Assembly: GCF_014633365.1 (NCBI RefSeq)
Contig: NC_068349.1
Location: forward strand, 34,734,753-34,798,752
Length of the DNA stretch: 64,000 bases
Direction of reading: 5' to 3'
From: Diospyros lotus
Taxonomy: Eukaryota > Streptophyta > Magnoliopsida > Ericales > Ebenaceae
The position numbers and the translations under genes are program-made. The notes under the pieces were generated by a model. That model saw only the letters and a list, made by a program, of their open reading frames with translations. It had not been told where the DNA came from and made no database searches. Below are positions 21,048-33,700 of this stretch, one piece after another. How positions within the stretch are numbered: the stretch's first letter is position 1; each line of letters opens with the position of its first letter.

Positions 21048-22004
21048 AGAAGAGATAAGCCAGCCGGTTTTGGCGACTGTCAGCCGTGTGAAATTGAACT
21101 GCTCTTGTCAAGTTTTAGACTCAGAGAGATTTGGCTGTTGTTAGTCTGTTTGGGAACCCTAATTGTGAGTTGTTTTGAGTGAGTGGAGCAAAGATGAGAT
21201 TGGATTTGGTGGTGCGTGCGGGTGAGAAAACAAAACAAAGGAGCTAATATCATTATACAAAAGCAGTTTGTTTCAGTTTTTGTGCTTCTTCATACTCAAT
21301 TGTGTTAGCATGCATGTAAAGTAGTCAAGTCTACTTCAGCTACAATAGATGATACCAATGCTTTCCATTTACCAGAAATAAGTGAATATTTCTAATAAAT
21401 GGAGATTGCGTTGTGTATTTGTAATGGAATGTTTTTGTTGGATGAATTCTCATTTCACCAACTAAAACAGCACTAAGGTAGCCACAAAAACCTTAATGGG
21501 TACGACCTAACCATTGTCATGATTTTGGACATATATATATACCTTACCTGAAATGAAATGGAGTTTGTTTTCATTTATTTAATGCATGTTTGGTATTTTG
21601 AGGAAAAGGCTGTCTTTAAGATACACAATTTTTTGGGTATTTATGTCTTTTTCAACGTCTACGACGCATGAGTAACAATTTTAATTTTAAAAAAAATTAA
21701 CTTTTTAGGGTAGTATAGATGGTTTGTCAGTTTGGAATACCGTGAGATTATAAATTTGATTTTACTTTTGCGAGATTATATGTTTATCTGTGTTTATTTG
21801 AGAAGTTAGGTTTTAAGCTTCGATCTTCGTTATCTAGGATGGGTTACAGATGAATCATGAATTTTAGAAGTGTAAAATACTCTGGGTCAAAAACTATCTG
21901 TGTACTTAAAAATCTTTCAACGTTTTATATTACAAAAAAAAAGAAAAAAATCTTTAAAAGAATCATTACCTAATCACTTATTCTAGCAATTTCAAGACAA
22001 AAAA

Positions 22005-22315
22005 GTGAAAAATGCTAGAGAGTCTGACAGTCTTATCGAAAAGGGGCAAAAAGACCATTTTACCCTCACGTCCTGCTCTCCCCCTCCCATGGATTTCCCT
22101 CCTGCTCTGCGAGTCTCCCCTGCCATGGTCGTCGCTCGCCTCTCTATTGTGCCTCACTACAATCGCTCGGCCTCGCCTCCGCGCAAAGTGAGGGGGGCAG
22201 TGAACCGCTTTACAAATTTGTAAAGTGGGTGGGACAAAATTATCTTTTTACTCTCTTTCTGTGAACCGCTTGTTAGGCCCTTCGGGCCCTGTAGAACGAT
22301 TCCAAAAAAGTTTGG
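22005..22315. mobile_element. GC-cored MITE-like repeat, copy 1
   Basis: Matches a second copy at 50065-50460. Shared landmarks in order: a GGCAAAAAGACCATTTTACC segment, the CTGCTCTCCC block, a CG-rich core, GTGAACCGCTTTACAAATTT, and GGCCCTTCGGGCCCTGT near the right end. The outer segments (GCAAAAAGACCATTTTACCC on the left, ACAAAATTATCTTTTTACTC on the right) are inverted relative to each other, suggesting a non-autonomous DNA transposon. The translation across it is not a gene. Confidence 0.6.
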
Positions 22316-22874
22316 CTTTTGATTAGATAATGATACTCACGTTTACCCCTACGTGAATAATGATTAAAAAAAGTACATTTAATAATCATATTATCAAAAG
22401 GGTTGTTGACAGACGGGTGTTTTAGTAAAAGGGATGGTATTTTTAATTTTAATAATAAACTAAATTAGAGAATCATAAGTTTGAAACATTCATATTTAAA
22501 GAAAATAGACACAGATTTTGAACATTTACTAAATAGATATGCAAATGAATAATCGGATGACCTATTATGATTTTTATGTATGTAACACTGTTTAGGGTAG
22601 ACATCCACTTAAAAGAAATAAAATATCTCATTTTTGATGTTATATGAACATTTGTTAATAAATTATTTTTCTAAGATACCTTGATGTGTTCTGTTAATAA
22701 GATTTAAATTTATAACCTCTAAATAACAATTAATTTATAAACAATTTTATCACCACACATAAGATCTTATTTTATTTAAAATTTTACTCTAAAAGTAGTA
22801 AAGTGGAATCGTCAAGCATCACCGAATAAATCTTCATTTATTTGTATGTATATAACACAGGTCATCCTTTAACA

Positions 22875-23255
22875 GGGTTAATTATACCAATAATCACTCA
22901 ACTTTGCATTATGTGACTATTTGGTCGCTAAACTTTGAAATGTTATCTGTTAGTCACTCATATTTCAAAACTGTTACTACTTAGTCATTAAATTTTAAAA
23001 TGTTACCTGCTAGTCATTAATATTTCAAAATCGTTTTTCATCTGTTCACTCATTAGTCATTGAACTTTAAGTTCACGAGTGACGGATGAGAAACAGTTTT
23101 GAAATATTAGTGACTAACAGGTAATATTTATTTTAAAGTTTAATGACTAAATAGTAACATATTTGAAATATCAGTGATTAATGGATAATATTTTAAAGTT
23201 TAGTAACTAAATAGTAACATAATGCAAATTTGAGTAATTATTTGTGTAATTGACC
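22875..23255. mobile_element. Foldback MITE
   Basis: Almost the whole 380 bp is an imperfect inverted repeat. The left end reads GGGTTAATTATACCAATAAT and the right end is the complement of GGTCAATTACACAAATAATT. Internal segments with CTAAACTTTGAAATGTTA recur. Flanks TCCTTTAA and TCCTTTAG may be the target duplication. Confidence 0.75.
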
Positions 23256-23594
23256 TTCCTTTAGTGTGCGTGTGTGTATATACAGTACTTTGCTATAACT
23301 TATTAGGTAGAGTTAGTTATATAAATTTTAAAAATATCTATATTTATGACTATATCCTCTATAAAATTGTTATATGTTGAAGGATTTTTTACTATTTTTT
23401 TTTTTGTTCTTTGTGATCTTCCCTCTCCTTTTAGGATAAACTTCTTCTATTTCATTCACATGTTTTGGCCAAGCTAGCTAGGCCTTCCTTTCATTTATTT
23501 GTTATCTTATACATTTTTAATATGTTATTGCATGATTCCATTAACATATTTAATTTTATTGTGTCTATCAATTTTTTTCTCGTATATAGAAATT

Positions 23595-24091
23595 AGGGCT
23601 AATACCCTGATTTATCTTCAATTTTGGATCATTTTTTAATTTTATCTCTTTTTAAAAATTATTTTAATTTGGTCATACTTTAAGATTGATATCAATTTTA
23701 ATCTTAATCGACCTAACGTGTGGCCCAGTTGACATGGCAGCGAGATGGCGTCGATTTGCCTTGTTGCAAACTATGAGAACTAAATTGAAATAATTTTTAA
23801 AATAGAATAAAATTAATAAATAACTCAAAGTTGATGATAAATCAGGTTATCAGCCTTCCATAAAATGGGAGGAATATGAATAAGCCAAAACGACATTATT
23901 TTATTGATGTGTCAATTATTGAACACATCAGCATGTCACCTCGTCGCCATGTCAGTTGGGCTACACGCGAGGTTGATCGAGGATAAAATTGACATCAATC
24001 TTAAAATATAAGAACTAAATTAAAATAATTCTTAAAATAAAATAAAATTAAAAAATGGCCCAAAATTGAGAATAAATCAAAGCTATTAGGC
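23595..24091. mobile_element. Foldback Mutator-like MITE
   Basis: 497-bp imperfect palindrome. The left arm begins AGGGCTAATACCCTGATTTA and the right arm is the complement of GCCTAATAGCTTTGATTTAT. Flanked by nearly identical 9-mers ATAGAAATT (23586-23594) and ATAGAAACT (24092-24100). Confidence 0.75.
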
Positions 24092-24477
24092 ATAGAAACT
24101 ATTGTCAAAGTAATAGGAAAGTGTCATGTAACCTTTATTAAGTCCAAATCTAAATCTATGAGATTAAACTAAATCTAACTCGTGGATGGAGAATCTAGGT
24201 TAGATATGTCTAAATTTAAATTTAAATCAAAGATCTCCTTATTCAATAATAATCTTAACAAATATCAGAAATAACTCTAAATATCTCCCCTCTCACTTTA
24301 TATAAAGGAAATATCCCTATAGATAAAATTATTTGACTACGAGATCATTATTATTTTTTTTATAAATGCCATTAATAATTTGAGTGTCAAAAACTATACG
24401 AGGACAATCCCCACCAATTCTTACAAATCAAATGGGGACTATAGTGATTGAATCTTTTATTCCATCATCACCATGAT

Positions 24478-24900
24478 TAGGGGAGAACAAAAGTCCTGTT
24501 TACTCGAACTAATTGAATCAAACCGATCAAACTTGTCGGTTCGGTTCTATTTTTTTCTTGCATCTGTTTAGTTCAGTTAATTTATCAAAAGTTAAGTTTT
24601 CGGTTTGACTTTTTAGTTAGAAGAACCGAACTAATCAAACTGATCAAATTTTAAGATGATATTATTTTGGTATTTATAAAACGACGTCATTTTCTTTAAT
24701 TTTGTGTGTTTTCTATCTATTACTTTGGTTTTTTTTCGTTTTTTTGTTTAATCTATTCGGTTTGATTTGGTTTATATGGTTTGGATTTGATTTCTTCATT
24801 ACCAGTTAGTTCGATTTTTCAGTTTAATCGATCAGTTCAATTCGATTTAATCGATTAGTAAATTTCAATTAAATCGACCATTTGCACACTCTTAATCATG
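24478..24900. repeat. CCGAACC-rich interspersed repeat, copy 1
   Basis: About 420 bp related to 31440-31850. Shared text includes GGTTCGGTT near the start, ATAAAACGACGTC in the middle, and ACTATTTGCACAC-type sequence at the right end. The ends TGATTAGGGG and the complement of TTAATCATGA are roughly inverted. Non-coding dispersed repeat of unknown class. Confidence 0.6.
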
Positions 24901-25517
24901 ATAGTGAGATAATCGATAGTTTAATGTGCATGGCAAATGCCTTTGAGATTTTTTGTTTTTTTTCGTTTTAGGTGAAATACATTGGAATTGATAATGCTTA
25001 AACTAGTCTTTCCCGTGGCTACAAATACAATAGTTTTATATATATTTAAATAATATCTAAGTCTTCCCCTCGAGATCTTGTCCCCTTTGACCAGCATGGC
25101 CCATGCCTCAAATAAAAAGAATAATTTTATTTTAATTGGTTAAGAGAGAATTTGAGTTGATAAGTAACGTTATTAAAATTTAATTTGAAAGACAACTACC
25201 AACAAAATATATAATTATTGGCCATTGCATCTCCAATTAATTTGAAGGCCACATCTTTATCTCGATCATCTCTGCTTTGGATGATTAGAGATCAACGCTA
25301 TATCTACTTATTTGGTACGAAATTTTGTCTCATAATTTAAAGTCACTAAGTTCAAAAATTTCAAAGATGAAAACTTCAAATATCTCAACCCCTTGTTGTA
25401 TAAAAGTATAATTTCTACCAATAAACAAAATAACTTTAAATATTCGATACGCTTTATAGTTCATTTAGTATACTAACTTAATAGTCAAATACTGTAATGA
25501 AAAATGAACTCCGTTCG

Positions 25518-25762
25518 CCCCCAGAGTATAATCAAGTGGCAAAGGGACAGCCTGAAAGTTTGTCTGAGGGCTCCCAGTGTGGGTTCGATTCCTAGAGGAA
25601 GCAGAATGCTCTCTTCTGAGAAAAGACCTTAAGAGTGACATTAATGGTGCTAAAACTTACCATTTTGGTCATTTGGTCACATCTCTTGATTTATCTTTTC
25701 AGTGTAATTTTAAAGATGGAGTGGCTAAAAACATTAGTAATAAGACGTAATTCAAAAAAAAA
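25518..25762 (+). mobile_element. tRNA-derived SINE with poly(A) tail and 17-bp target duplication
   Basis: Internal RNA polymerase III promoter: A-box-like AGTGGCAAAGGG near 25535 and B-box GGTTCGATTCC near 25583, about 35 bases apart. It ends in an A run (25754-25762). Flanking duplications AAAATGAACTCCGTTCG (25501-25517) and AAAATGAACTCCGTCCG (25763-25779) differ by one base, so the insertion is fairly recent. Resembles plant SINEs in size (245 bp) and structure. Confidence 0.85.
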
Positions 25763-26340
25763 AAAATGAACTCCGTCCGTTCTCACCAGTGATGTATAAA
25801 ATAAATTTATCCTTTATTTTATTGTTATTGAAGCATGTGGTGAGATTATATAAAATTTGATGATTTTATGTGAAAGAAAGTCATGTTGTATATATCTGCG
25901 TCTTCAGAGAACTTACCCTAAAAGGAGGGTAATATTATAAAAAAATGTTATAAAAAACACATGTCTCATGTGCATGACATAATATATATATATATATGTA
26001 TATATATAATTGGTAAAGATGTCATTAAAAGATTGTAACATGTTGAAAAGAATAAAAATAGAATTCTTTTCCCTTTTAGGTGGAATATATTGTTTTGTTA
26101 ATAAGCTGAATAAAACTTTTCCATTCCATGTTTGATTGTTTAATTAGAAGGTAAACCTTTACTTTAATAAATACTATCAATAATTGTAATTAATTATCAA
26201 TTAAGTTGACTCGAATAGTACTCTTTTGATTAATCTTATACTCTAATAATTTTTTTTGTTTATTGACGTTTTGGTTGAACTTCATACGTAATTCTTGAGT
26301 TTATAATGTAAATTATTGTTTAGGGTTGATTAAAAAATAA

Positions 26341-26851
26341 GGTTACGTTCTCTTTACTTTTTAATTTTCAGTTTTGAGTTAAGAATTCATTTTCGATTTT
26401 CTGTTTTGGTAGACTGTTTTTAGAAAATTAAAAACGCGTTTTCTTTGTCATTTTAAAAAACTATTTCTTAAAATAGAAAATTAGAAAACGTATTCTCTTT
26501 GAAATTTTGAAAATATATTTTTAGTTATATTTTATTCAATAAATTTGATTATTTAATAAATTAAAATATTTAATGTTAATATATTATTAAAAATATATAT
26601 ATATTTTAAAGTTAATGAATTTTATAATATTTTTTTTCCATTACAATAATAAAATATAAATAAATAAATGTATTTTGAGTTTGTTTTGGATGAAAACACT
26701 CCAAACAACTTTTTGTTATTTTAAGTTTTTCTTATAATTTTTTTTTTGTTTTCAAAAATGCATTTTTAAAAACAGTAAAGAGAACGTGTTTTCATTATTT
26801 TAGAAAATTAAAAACTAAAAATGACATGAAAACAGTAAAGAGAACACAGCT
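26341..26851. mobile_element. MITE, possibly Tourist-like
   Basis: 511 bp with terminal inverted repeats GGTTACGTTCTCTTTACT and the complement of AGCTGTGTTCTCTTTACT. TAA triplets on both sides fit a PIF/Harbinger-type target duplication. It lies between two diverged copies of a 75-bp sequence (26258-26332 and 26861-26935). Confidence 0.65.
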
Positions 26852-27060
26852 TAAGATTCTATTTATTGGTGTTTTAGTTGAATTTTATGTGTAATTCTTG
26901 AGTTTAAAAGGTAAAGTTATTGTCTAAGGTTGATTGGAACAACAAAGTAAGAAATACCATTCCATTTCTTTGTTGGAATTGTAGGGCTTTATTGGTGAAG
27001 TGTACATTGATCTATTTCACATATTCTACTGCTTACTTTTACCTATTGCACGTTAATTCG

Positions 27061-27122
27061 TTCAACTTTGATTACCTTGTTCGGTTAATAGTTCAACTTT
27101 GATTACCTTGTTCGGTTAATAG
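27061..27122. repeat. Perfect 31-bp tandem duplication
   Basis: Two identical adjacent copies starting TTCAACTTTGATTACC. Followed about 130 bases later by a run of 17 G (27255-27271). Confidence 0.9.
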
Positions 27123-28200
27123 ATATTATAAGAATTTTTCTATTTTTTAAGGCATGCAATTTGCACCATCTCGAGATAACGTCGATTGCATTAAAGACAT
27201 TGTTCATATATAATATGTCAACTTTTAGAAGGTAAATGTATTTGTTACGAACTTGGGGGGGGGGGGGGGGGCGTTGGTATGCTTGAATGAGGTTTAAGGC
27301 GAAGAGGTTGATAGTATTGTTATTAACGGTCTAAAAATTATTCAAGTGGTCTTAATGATCTTTACTTGTGAAGTTAGCAATATATATAAGGATACCAGGT
27401 AACATAAGTTCAATTTGTGTATTTTGTTTAGCTAGTATAATTAAGTTTATCGTACATTTAATCTTATCTTATCTCAGTATATTCTTATTTGTATTATCTA
27501 AAGTCTCTTAATCTATGACATAAATATCTTAGTTTTATAAATTTTAACTCGATTAAATAACATTTTAACCATTGAAAGTAAAATGTGTATTTCATCCCCT
27601 TTATATGCTCCCCATTTTGATTAAAAAATTCAAGCCATATATAGCAAGTTTGAAAAACTATTTGACTTAAAATGGAACATAAAAGAATATTCAACCATTT
27701 ATGTAAAAAAATAGAAAAAAAAAATTCAATGTTCAAAGGAGTACTACTCTTTTAACTTAATTTACAATCAATCTCAATTACTAAAAAGAATTTATTAAAG
27801 AAAATATTTACCTTGTAACGTTTGTAAAACGAGCAAGATAAGGTTGTATCAAAATAAGATTATAATGTCTTTTGAACTAAGATATAGAATAGTTAAGATA
27901 AAAATGAGAAATATTTCAAGATTTTTATTAAATTGTTTGTTAAATTTTTTAGAATATATTGAAGGGTATATGAATCAATTTTTTTTATTTGTAAGATTCA
28001 AGATAAATTTATCTAAAGTAGGAGAGATAAATTTATTTAGAAAATTCTAAATAAGAAGTCATGTAAGTTTTATTTTTTTTCTAAGAATTATCAGATAAAT
28101 TTAACAAATATAATAAAAATACTTTTATTCAAAATATTTTTCATCTCTCACTTTTTTCAACACATATCTTAGTTAAAAAACACTACTCTTCTAAACAATA

Positions 28201-28237
<37 letters not shown>

Positions 28238-28884
28238 AACATATATAAAACAAGCAATTTCCAAGTTCCTTCCTCTGAATTTAATTAACAGAAGTCTCAG
28301 GTGAGTGAAGGGCCCAAAAAATTGTTTACTTGTATCCTTTTCATCACGTTGGAATCTTTGTTATGACATCTCTCAGAGCGAAAGTTGTATGACTCAGATC
28401 AGATCAAAGCTATCATTAATTTAATTGTTGATTAAGTGAAGGCCCTAATTAGGGTTGGTGTTGAGATTACAATTAACAATGGTGATGAGTGAAGCCTTCA
28501 AAATATTCGTTTAACCAAAACAAACATGTGATCAATTAAATATTTTACATATAATGCTCTTCATTCCTTCTGTATTATATATATATATATATATATATAT
28601 GGTTTATCTGTGAACTCAGTGAATAAGAAAAGAAAATATTAAACAAATAAGGCACATGGTATTCATTCACAGAGAAAAAGAAAAGAAATATTAAACAAAT
28701 AAAGCAGATGGTATTCATTAGATTCAAGGAATATATATATATATATATATATATGCAGCTTCTCATAGATATGGCTTCTATAAAACGCCTAGAGATTACA
28801 ATCACAAGTGAACAATCTCTCTTCATACAGAAAGAAGGAGACATCTTTATATATATATGTGTGTTTCCATTAATCTCATCTAAA
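27123..28884. other. AT-rich spacer upstream of the ERF gene
   Basis: No gene recognised. It holds a G17 run, a (CA)n-(TA)n microsatellite at 28202-28237, and two (TA)n runs at about 28577-28601 and 28729-28754. The last runs are translated into Tyr-Ile repeats in an apparent N-terminal extension of the ERF frame, which I do not accept as coding. The proximal promoter of the ERF gene must lie here, but no confident TATA box can be separated from the TA repeats. Confidence 0.5.
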
Positions 28885-29469
28885 ATGGTGGGAGAAAGAG
28901 AAACAGCCATCTCATCAGATTCGGATTTTGCTATTCTGGAATCAATCACAAGGTATCTTCTTGATGATTCCGACTACCAGATGAAGGTTTTCCCGGTGAA
29001 GGGTCTGTCCGGTGCACCGGCGATGTACACCCCCAGTTCAAGCTCTGACAGTTCACCTTTCATGGATTGCTGGCAAGCAATGCCTTCAAATCTTGTTGGG
29101 TTTGAAGTGAAGGATACTGCCACTGGCAATGAAAAATCCGCCGCAGCGGCTCGTGAGCAACGCTGGCCGGGGTCGTACAGAGGGGTGAGGAGGCGGCCGT
29201 GGGGGAAGTTTGTGGCGGAGATACGGGATCCTAAGAAGAAAGGTACGAGGATTTGGCTGGGAACGTATGAGACGGCTGAGGATGCGGCGCTGGCTTATGA
29301 CCGAGCTGCTTTTAAGATGCGAGGCTCCCGAGCTAAGGTTAACTTCCCACACCTTATCGGCTCCGATAACTCGGAGCCGGTTAGAGTGACTCCAAGATGC
29401 AGGCGGCGGCCGGAGAGTTCGTCGGACAATGCATCGCCGGAGCCAAAGCTGCGGAAATGCATGGACTGA
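28885..29469 (+). CDS. AP2/ERF transcription factor, group IX (ERF1/ERF2-like)
   Basis: DNA-binding regulator of the ethylene-responsive factor family. Group IX members typically bind GCC-box promoters in defence and ethylene or jasmonate responses. The 194-residue, single-exon product has an N-terminal [16 protein letters not shown] motif typical of the AtERF1/AtERF2 branch. Its AP2 domain spans about residues 98-155, with [33 protein letters not shown] and [12 protein letters not shown] serine-rich basic tail follows (EPVRVTP...). The frame is open upstream to 28708, but that part encodes (TA)n-derived Tyr-Ile repeats. The start chosen gives the short pre-motif N-terminus seen in relatives. 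An alternative ATG is at 28771. Oddity: AP2 position 14 is Val (KFVAEIRD), while most ERFs have Ala. Asp19 is kept. Confidence 0.9.
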   Translation: MVGERETAISSDSDFAILESITRYLLDDSDYQMKVFPVKGLSGAPAMYTPSSSSDSSPFMDCWQAMPSNLVGFEVKDTATGNEKSAAAAREQRWPGSYRGVRRRPWGKFVAEIRDPKKKGTRIWLGTYETAEDAALAYDRAAFKMRGSRAKVNFPHLIGSDNSEPVRVTPRCRRRPESSSDNASPEPKLRKCMD

Positions 29470-30439
29470 AGCTAATAACTTGGATAGTGATTGTATTTCA
29501 ACTCAATATTAAAACTCTGGCGGAATGCTTTTTTTTTTCTTCATAATGGTGAGTTTACCTAACGAACACTCAAACTCGAACCCAAACGAAAAGACAAATC
29601 TCAAAATTTTAATAAGACAAAATGATGGATCTATGAGAAGTATGTGGGGAAGAAAGAACTGCAAATACAGTTCAATGAGAAAGATGAATACGTACATGAT
29701 TAGTTCTTCTGAGTCATGGTTGATATACTTGAAGATATATACACATATCTGTGTGTGCACACGATTCATATATAAATTCACATGTTGGAGTTGTTAGAAC
29801 ATGATTATTATTACTATATATTTATTAGATTATCGGTGATAAATAACTGCCATCATGAGATAAGATATAATGATCTTATGAAAGATACGATCATAAATAG
29901 ATATGATTAGAGTTCTAAAATTTATGTACCTGACAACGACAGTTTATAAGATCAAGACTTGATAGGTAAAGGGCTCATCCAATTATTCCTTTTGTAACAT
30001 CATGCCACAAGCAAATGACATAAGAAAACAAAACAAGAAGGCTAAATATATATCATGACAGCTTCTGCTTGTGCCTAGAAAGTATAATAGATGCCACATG
30101 GTCTCTCAAAATCTGCAAACCAAAAGGACTGAAGCTCATCATCCCCAAATTATTTAGAGGCAACAGATGGGATATCTCTATAGCAATAATGTCATTGGAA
30201 ACTCAGATAAATTTACATACTCGACTCCAACGCTTATGAACAAGCACTAGTTTTGAGCCACAGAATGATGGAACCAAAGCTAATGGCATCTACAGAAGCA
30301 GTTGAATTGAGGGAACAGAAAAATCTTGATGAACAAAGAAGGGGGAGAAGTGTAATAGCTGAATATGCATGTACAGATTGCTTGATCAAGGTAGGGTGAA
30401 ACGATTGATCTGGGAATGATCCATTCTCTAACTTGAGCA
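29470..30439. other. Spacer between ERF and the minus-strand gene
   Basis: Convergent 3' regions: about 0.3 kb likely ERF 3' UTR, then AT-rich spacer, then probable 3' UTR of the minus-strand gene next to its stop codon at 30440. No further ORF with recognisable similarity. Confidence 0.45.
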
Positions 30440-30709
30440 TCACCTGTTCCACCTACTCGACCCAGCCTTCCGTCTACCACGTTTCCTCTTGTTCTTACTT
30501 GCAGTAATTTTGGAAATTGAGCGAATCTTTGGAGGCAGCTGATCATCCGAGGGAAGGTCATGATCTCGAGGATGACTTAGACGAACAGAGTTATCTTGAT
30601 CTTCTTTTGGGACTTGAGGCTTCTCCATGGGCTTAATGTCGGCTTCCTTTGCGCTACTTAGCTTGCCCTTGGCTCTACGATTATACATCAAAATTCCACC
30701 ATCCCCAGT
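30440..30709 (-). CDS. Last coding exon of the split gene
   Basis: Acceptor TTTTTAG in phase 0. Encodes TGDGGILMYNRRAKG onward to the basic C-terminus and a TGA. Confidence 0.8.
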   Translation of the reverse strand, partial: TGDGGILMYNRRAKGKLSSAKEADIKPMEKPQVPKEDQDNSVRLSHPRDHDLPSDDQLPPKIRSISKITASKNKRKRGRRKAGSSRWNR

Positions 30710-33700
30710 CTAAAAACATGAAAGGTGGTGAATCAGGCAGACAAATATAAAGAGAAAATGGAAGCTTTTAGAGCTTCAATACTACTGAGTTGGAAGAAAT
30801 ATTGAACAAGCCAACCAGGTCCAATGTCTCTTTTAAAAAAACTATTTGAACTTTTGTTTTAATAATTCCACCAACAAAAATTTATAGAAAAATAATAATA
30901 ACAACAACAACAACAACTCCAACAACAAAATCACTTCAAAAAAATATATATTTCACAACAGATCATAAAAAGTGGCTTCTCACTCTTCCCTCTCCACTGT
31001 TTCATAGAAGAACAAAAGTCCTGTTCTAATAATTCCATCAACAAACTTACCTCTAAAAAATAAGGGTGAATTGCCCACAGACCCCCGTGGTTTAGGTCAT
31101 TTGCATGAAAATCCCTCATGGTTTATTTTTGTCCTAAGAAGTCCCTGTGGCTTCACTTTTTGCTAGAACATCCCCTCCGTTAGTTTCGATGCATATGATG
31201 CTAATTAAATTAAATTAAGTAAAAGTTAACAAATTTTTTCTAATATCTATCTGTAATGACAAGAAATAAAACATTAAAAATTAATAACCCAAACTTCAGA
31301 TAAGGTTGCCACTAGTGGCGGCATAGAAGGGCCGCTGCTGGCAATGGTTGCAAGAGAGGGGGAGAGAGGCGGGAAGGGAAGGTAGGAGGAACCAGGCAGA
31401 TGACTACAGGAGGAGGATCTCACTGTCTATAGGAGAGACCAAAAGTTCGGTTTACCCAAACTAACCGAACCAAACCGACCGAACTTGTGGGTTCGGTTCG
31501 GTTTTTTCTTGCATCAGTTCGGTTCGGTTAATTTTTCTCAAAAGTTTGATTCTTGGTTCATTTTTTTGGTTAGGAGAACTGAACTAACCAAACCGACCAA
31601 ACTTTAAAAAAATATTATTTTGATGTTTATAAAACGACGTCGTTTTCTTCGATTTTGTGTGTTTTCTATCGGTTACTTATGTTTTTTTGTGTTTCTTCAG
31701 TTTAATCGGTTCAGTTTGGTTTATATGATTTGTGTTCGGTTTTTCAATTATCGGTTAGTTCGATTTTTTGGGTTAATCAGTCAGTTCGGTTCAGTTTTAC
31801 TCTATTCAATTTAATCGGTTAGGAACTGACTATTTGCACACCCCTAGTTGTCGATGGGTATCATCATTGTCATGCTTCCTCTTCATCTCTTTCCTCTTTG
31901 AGGTGTGATAAAAAAACCCTAGCCACCCAATTAGCCACAAAAACAAACTAAAAATGAAACTAGACCTCCTAGACTTGATGAAAATCAACAAATCACAACT
32001 TAGCCACAAAATTAAATTAATAATGGAATTTTCCACCTCCACTACTTGTTGCAGAACGCTGTTAATTGTAGGAGTGGGAAAATCCCCCACAAAAATCAAA
32101 TCATAAATGAAACCCAATTCAATTTGATTTTGATTTGATTGGTGGCAGCAACCTAATTCAAATTGATCTCCATATTGAATTCTTTATCAAAGAGAATATC
32201 AGTTCAACTAATAGCCACGTTGCTGGCTACCCTTGTTGATGTGGATAAGGAAAGGAAAAAAAAAAACTCTGGTTTAAGCTTCTCCACCTGCCATTACCAC
32301 CACTGATCTGTCTATTGAAGTCCCCGCTCCTTCAAGGGGAAGAGAAAGGCAACAGGGAAGGCAGTAGCCTCCATTGCTGCATGACACTGCTATGCTGCTA
32401 CCATCATTAGGGGTGTGTAGGAAAAACCAAACTGCCAAACCCTGGTTTCTTAAAACGAGCAGCCTGTTTTGGTTTGGAAAAGAAAGAAAAACACCAACAT
32501 TAGGAGTGTTGGTAAACCAAAATGACAATAACCAACCACCTAAACATAAGAAAACCACTGCTAGCCTGCTATGTCAATGTGTATCTCACCTTGTCACTCT
32601 TAACCCTTAAGAAAATCCTAAGAAAGCCACCTCTCACTCAACACTCTGTATCTCACTCTCAGACTCATACTTGCTCAGGTGCAATGTGTGACGAAAGCTG
32701 ACAGGTCTCACACCTTTGTCTCTCCCACCCTATTTGACTCTCTCTTCCGCCCTCCCTCTAAATGTCTCTCCCTCTATCTGTCTCTCTTGCTCTGAAATCT
32801 CAATGGAAGCTTTACAATAAAATTGATGAGAATGTGGAGTGTCTCTCCAGCTCTGTTGCTGGTTTTTCAGTATATTTATGTATTTGTTTTTATCATTATT
32901 ATTATTGCTATAAGTAGTTGACAGGGTAGGAAGCTCTCCACCCTTTGTTTAATATGCGATGCAATCAATATCTTTGGTCTTTGTTGGAACTGAATTTAAT
33001 TACATACCTGGAACAAGTGTTTTGTCTGTTTTGCGGCATGCAATCAACTTGACTGTTCTTTATGCCAATTACTTGCCAGTTGAATTTATAAATAGAGGTG
33101 TAGAAAAGTTGAGGAAAAAGTAAAAAGGACCCAACTGATTTAGGCCTTTTAGTTTGAAGGCATTCAATCTTTTTAGCTTTATTCAGATTTTTATTGCTGC
33201 AAACTTTGCAAGTACTGTTTGCTGATGTATTTGTTTGTTTATTGTATTGTAGGTTTGTATTCACAAAGTGACAGAACTCCTAGCATTTTGTGTGTTTATT
33301 GTTCCCATTTAGCATTTTATTGTAGGTTTGTTTATTGATTATGTTCCCATTCATGACATTTCCTTTGATGCTCATATATTTAACTTTTACAGGATGGATT
33401 ACTATAGTTCTTCAAAACTTTGAATTGACGCATGTAATGTTCAAAAACTTCATGATGTTTCCATAATGTTTAAGTCTTGAGGCTTATATTTGTACATTTA
33501 CAGATATTGTTAGATGGGATCTAAATCCTTGTTATTTAGGAAGGTTGTGAAACATATCCTAATGTCTCCTTTTGGATGTACTAAGATAAAAATATTGTCG
33601 TTGCTATGTTTACTTAAACTGCTCAAACTGATAAGTTATGATTTGGGAGGTTTGGAAAGAAATCTCCAAACTGCCAAACGAACTACTGGACACCCCTAAC

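Noticed and set aside
28708..28884. N-terminal extension of the ERF frame with Tyr-Ile repeats
   Set aside because: It translates a (TA)n microsatellite and AT-rich leader. Family members start just before the [13 protein letters not shown] motif, so the ATG at 28885 is preferred.
29525..29797. Overlapping 90-residue ORFs on both strands after the ERF stop
   Set aside because: They fall in the presumed 3' UTR and have no similarity or codon-like bias.
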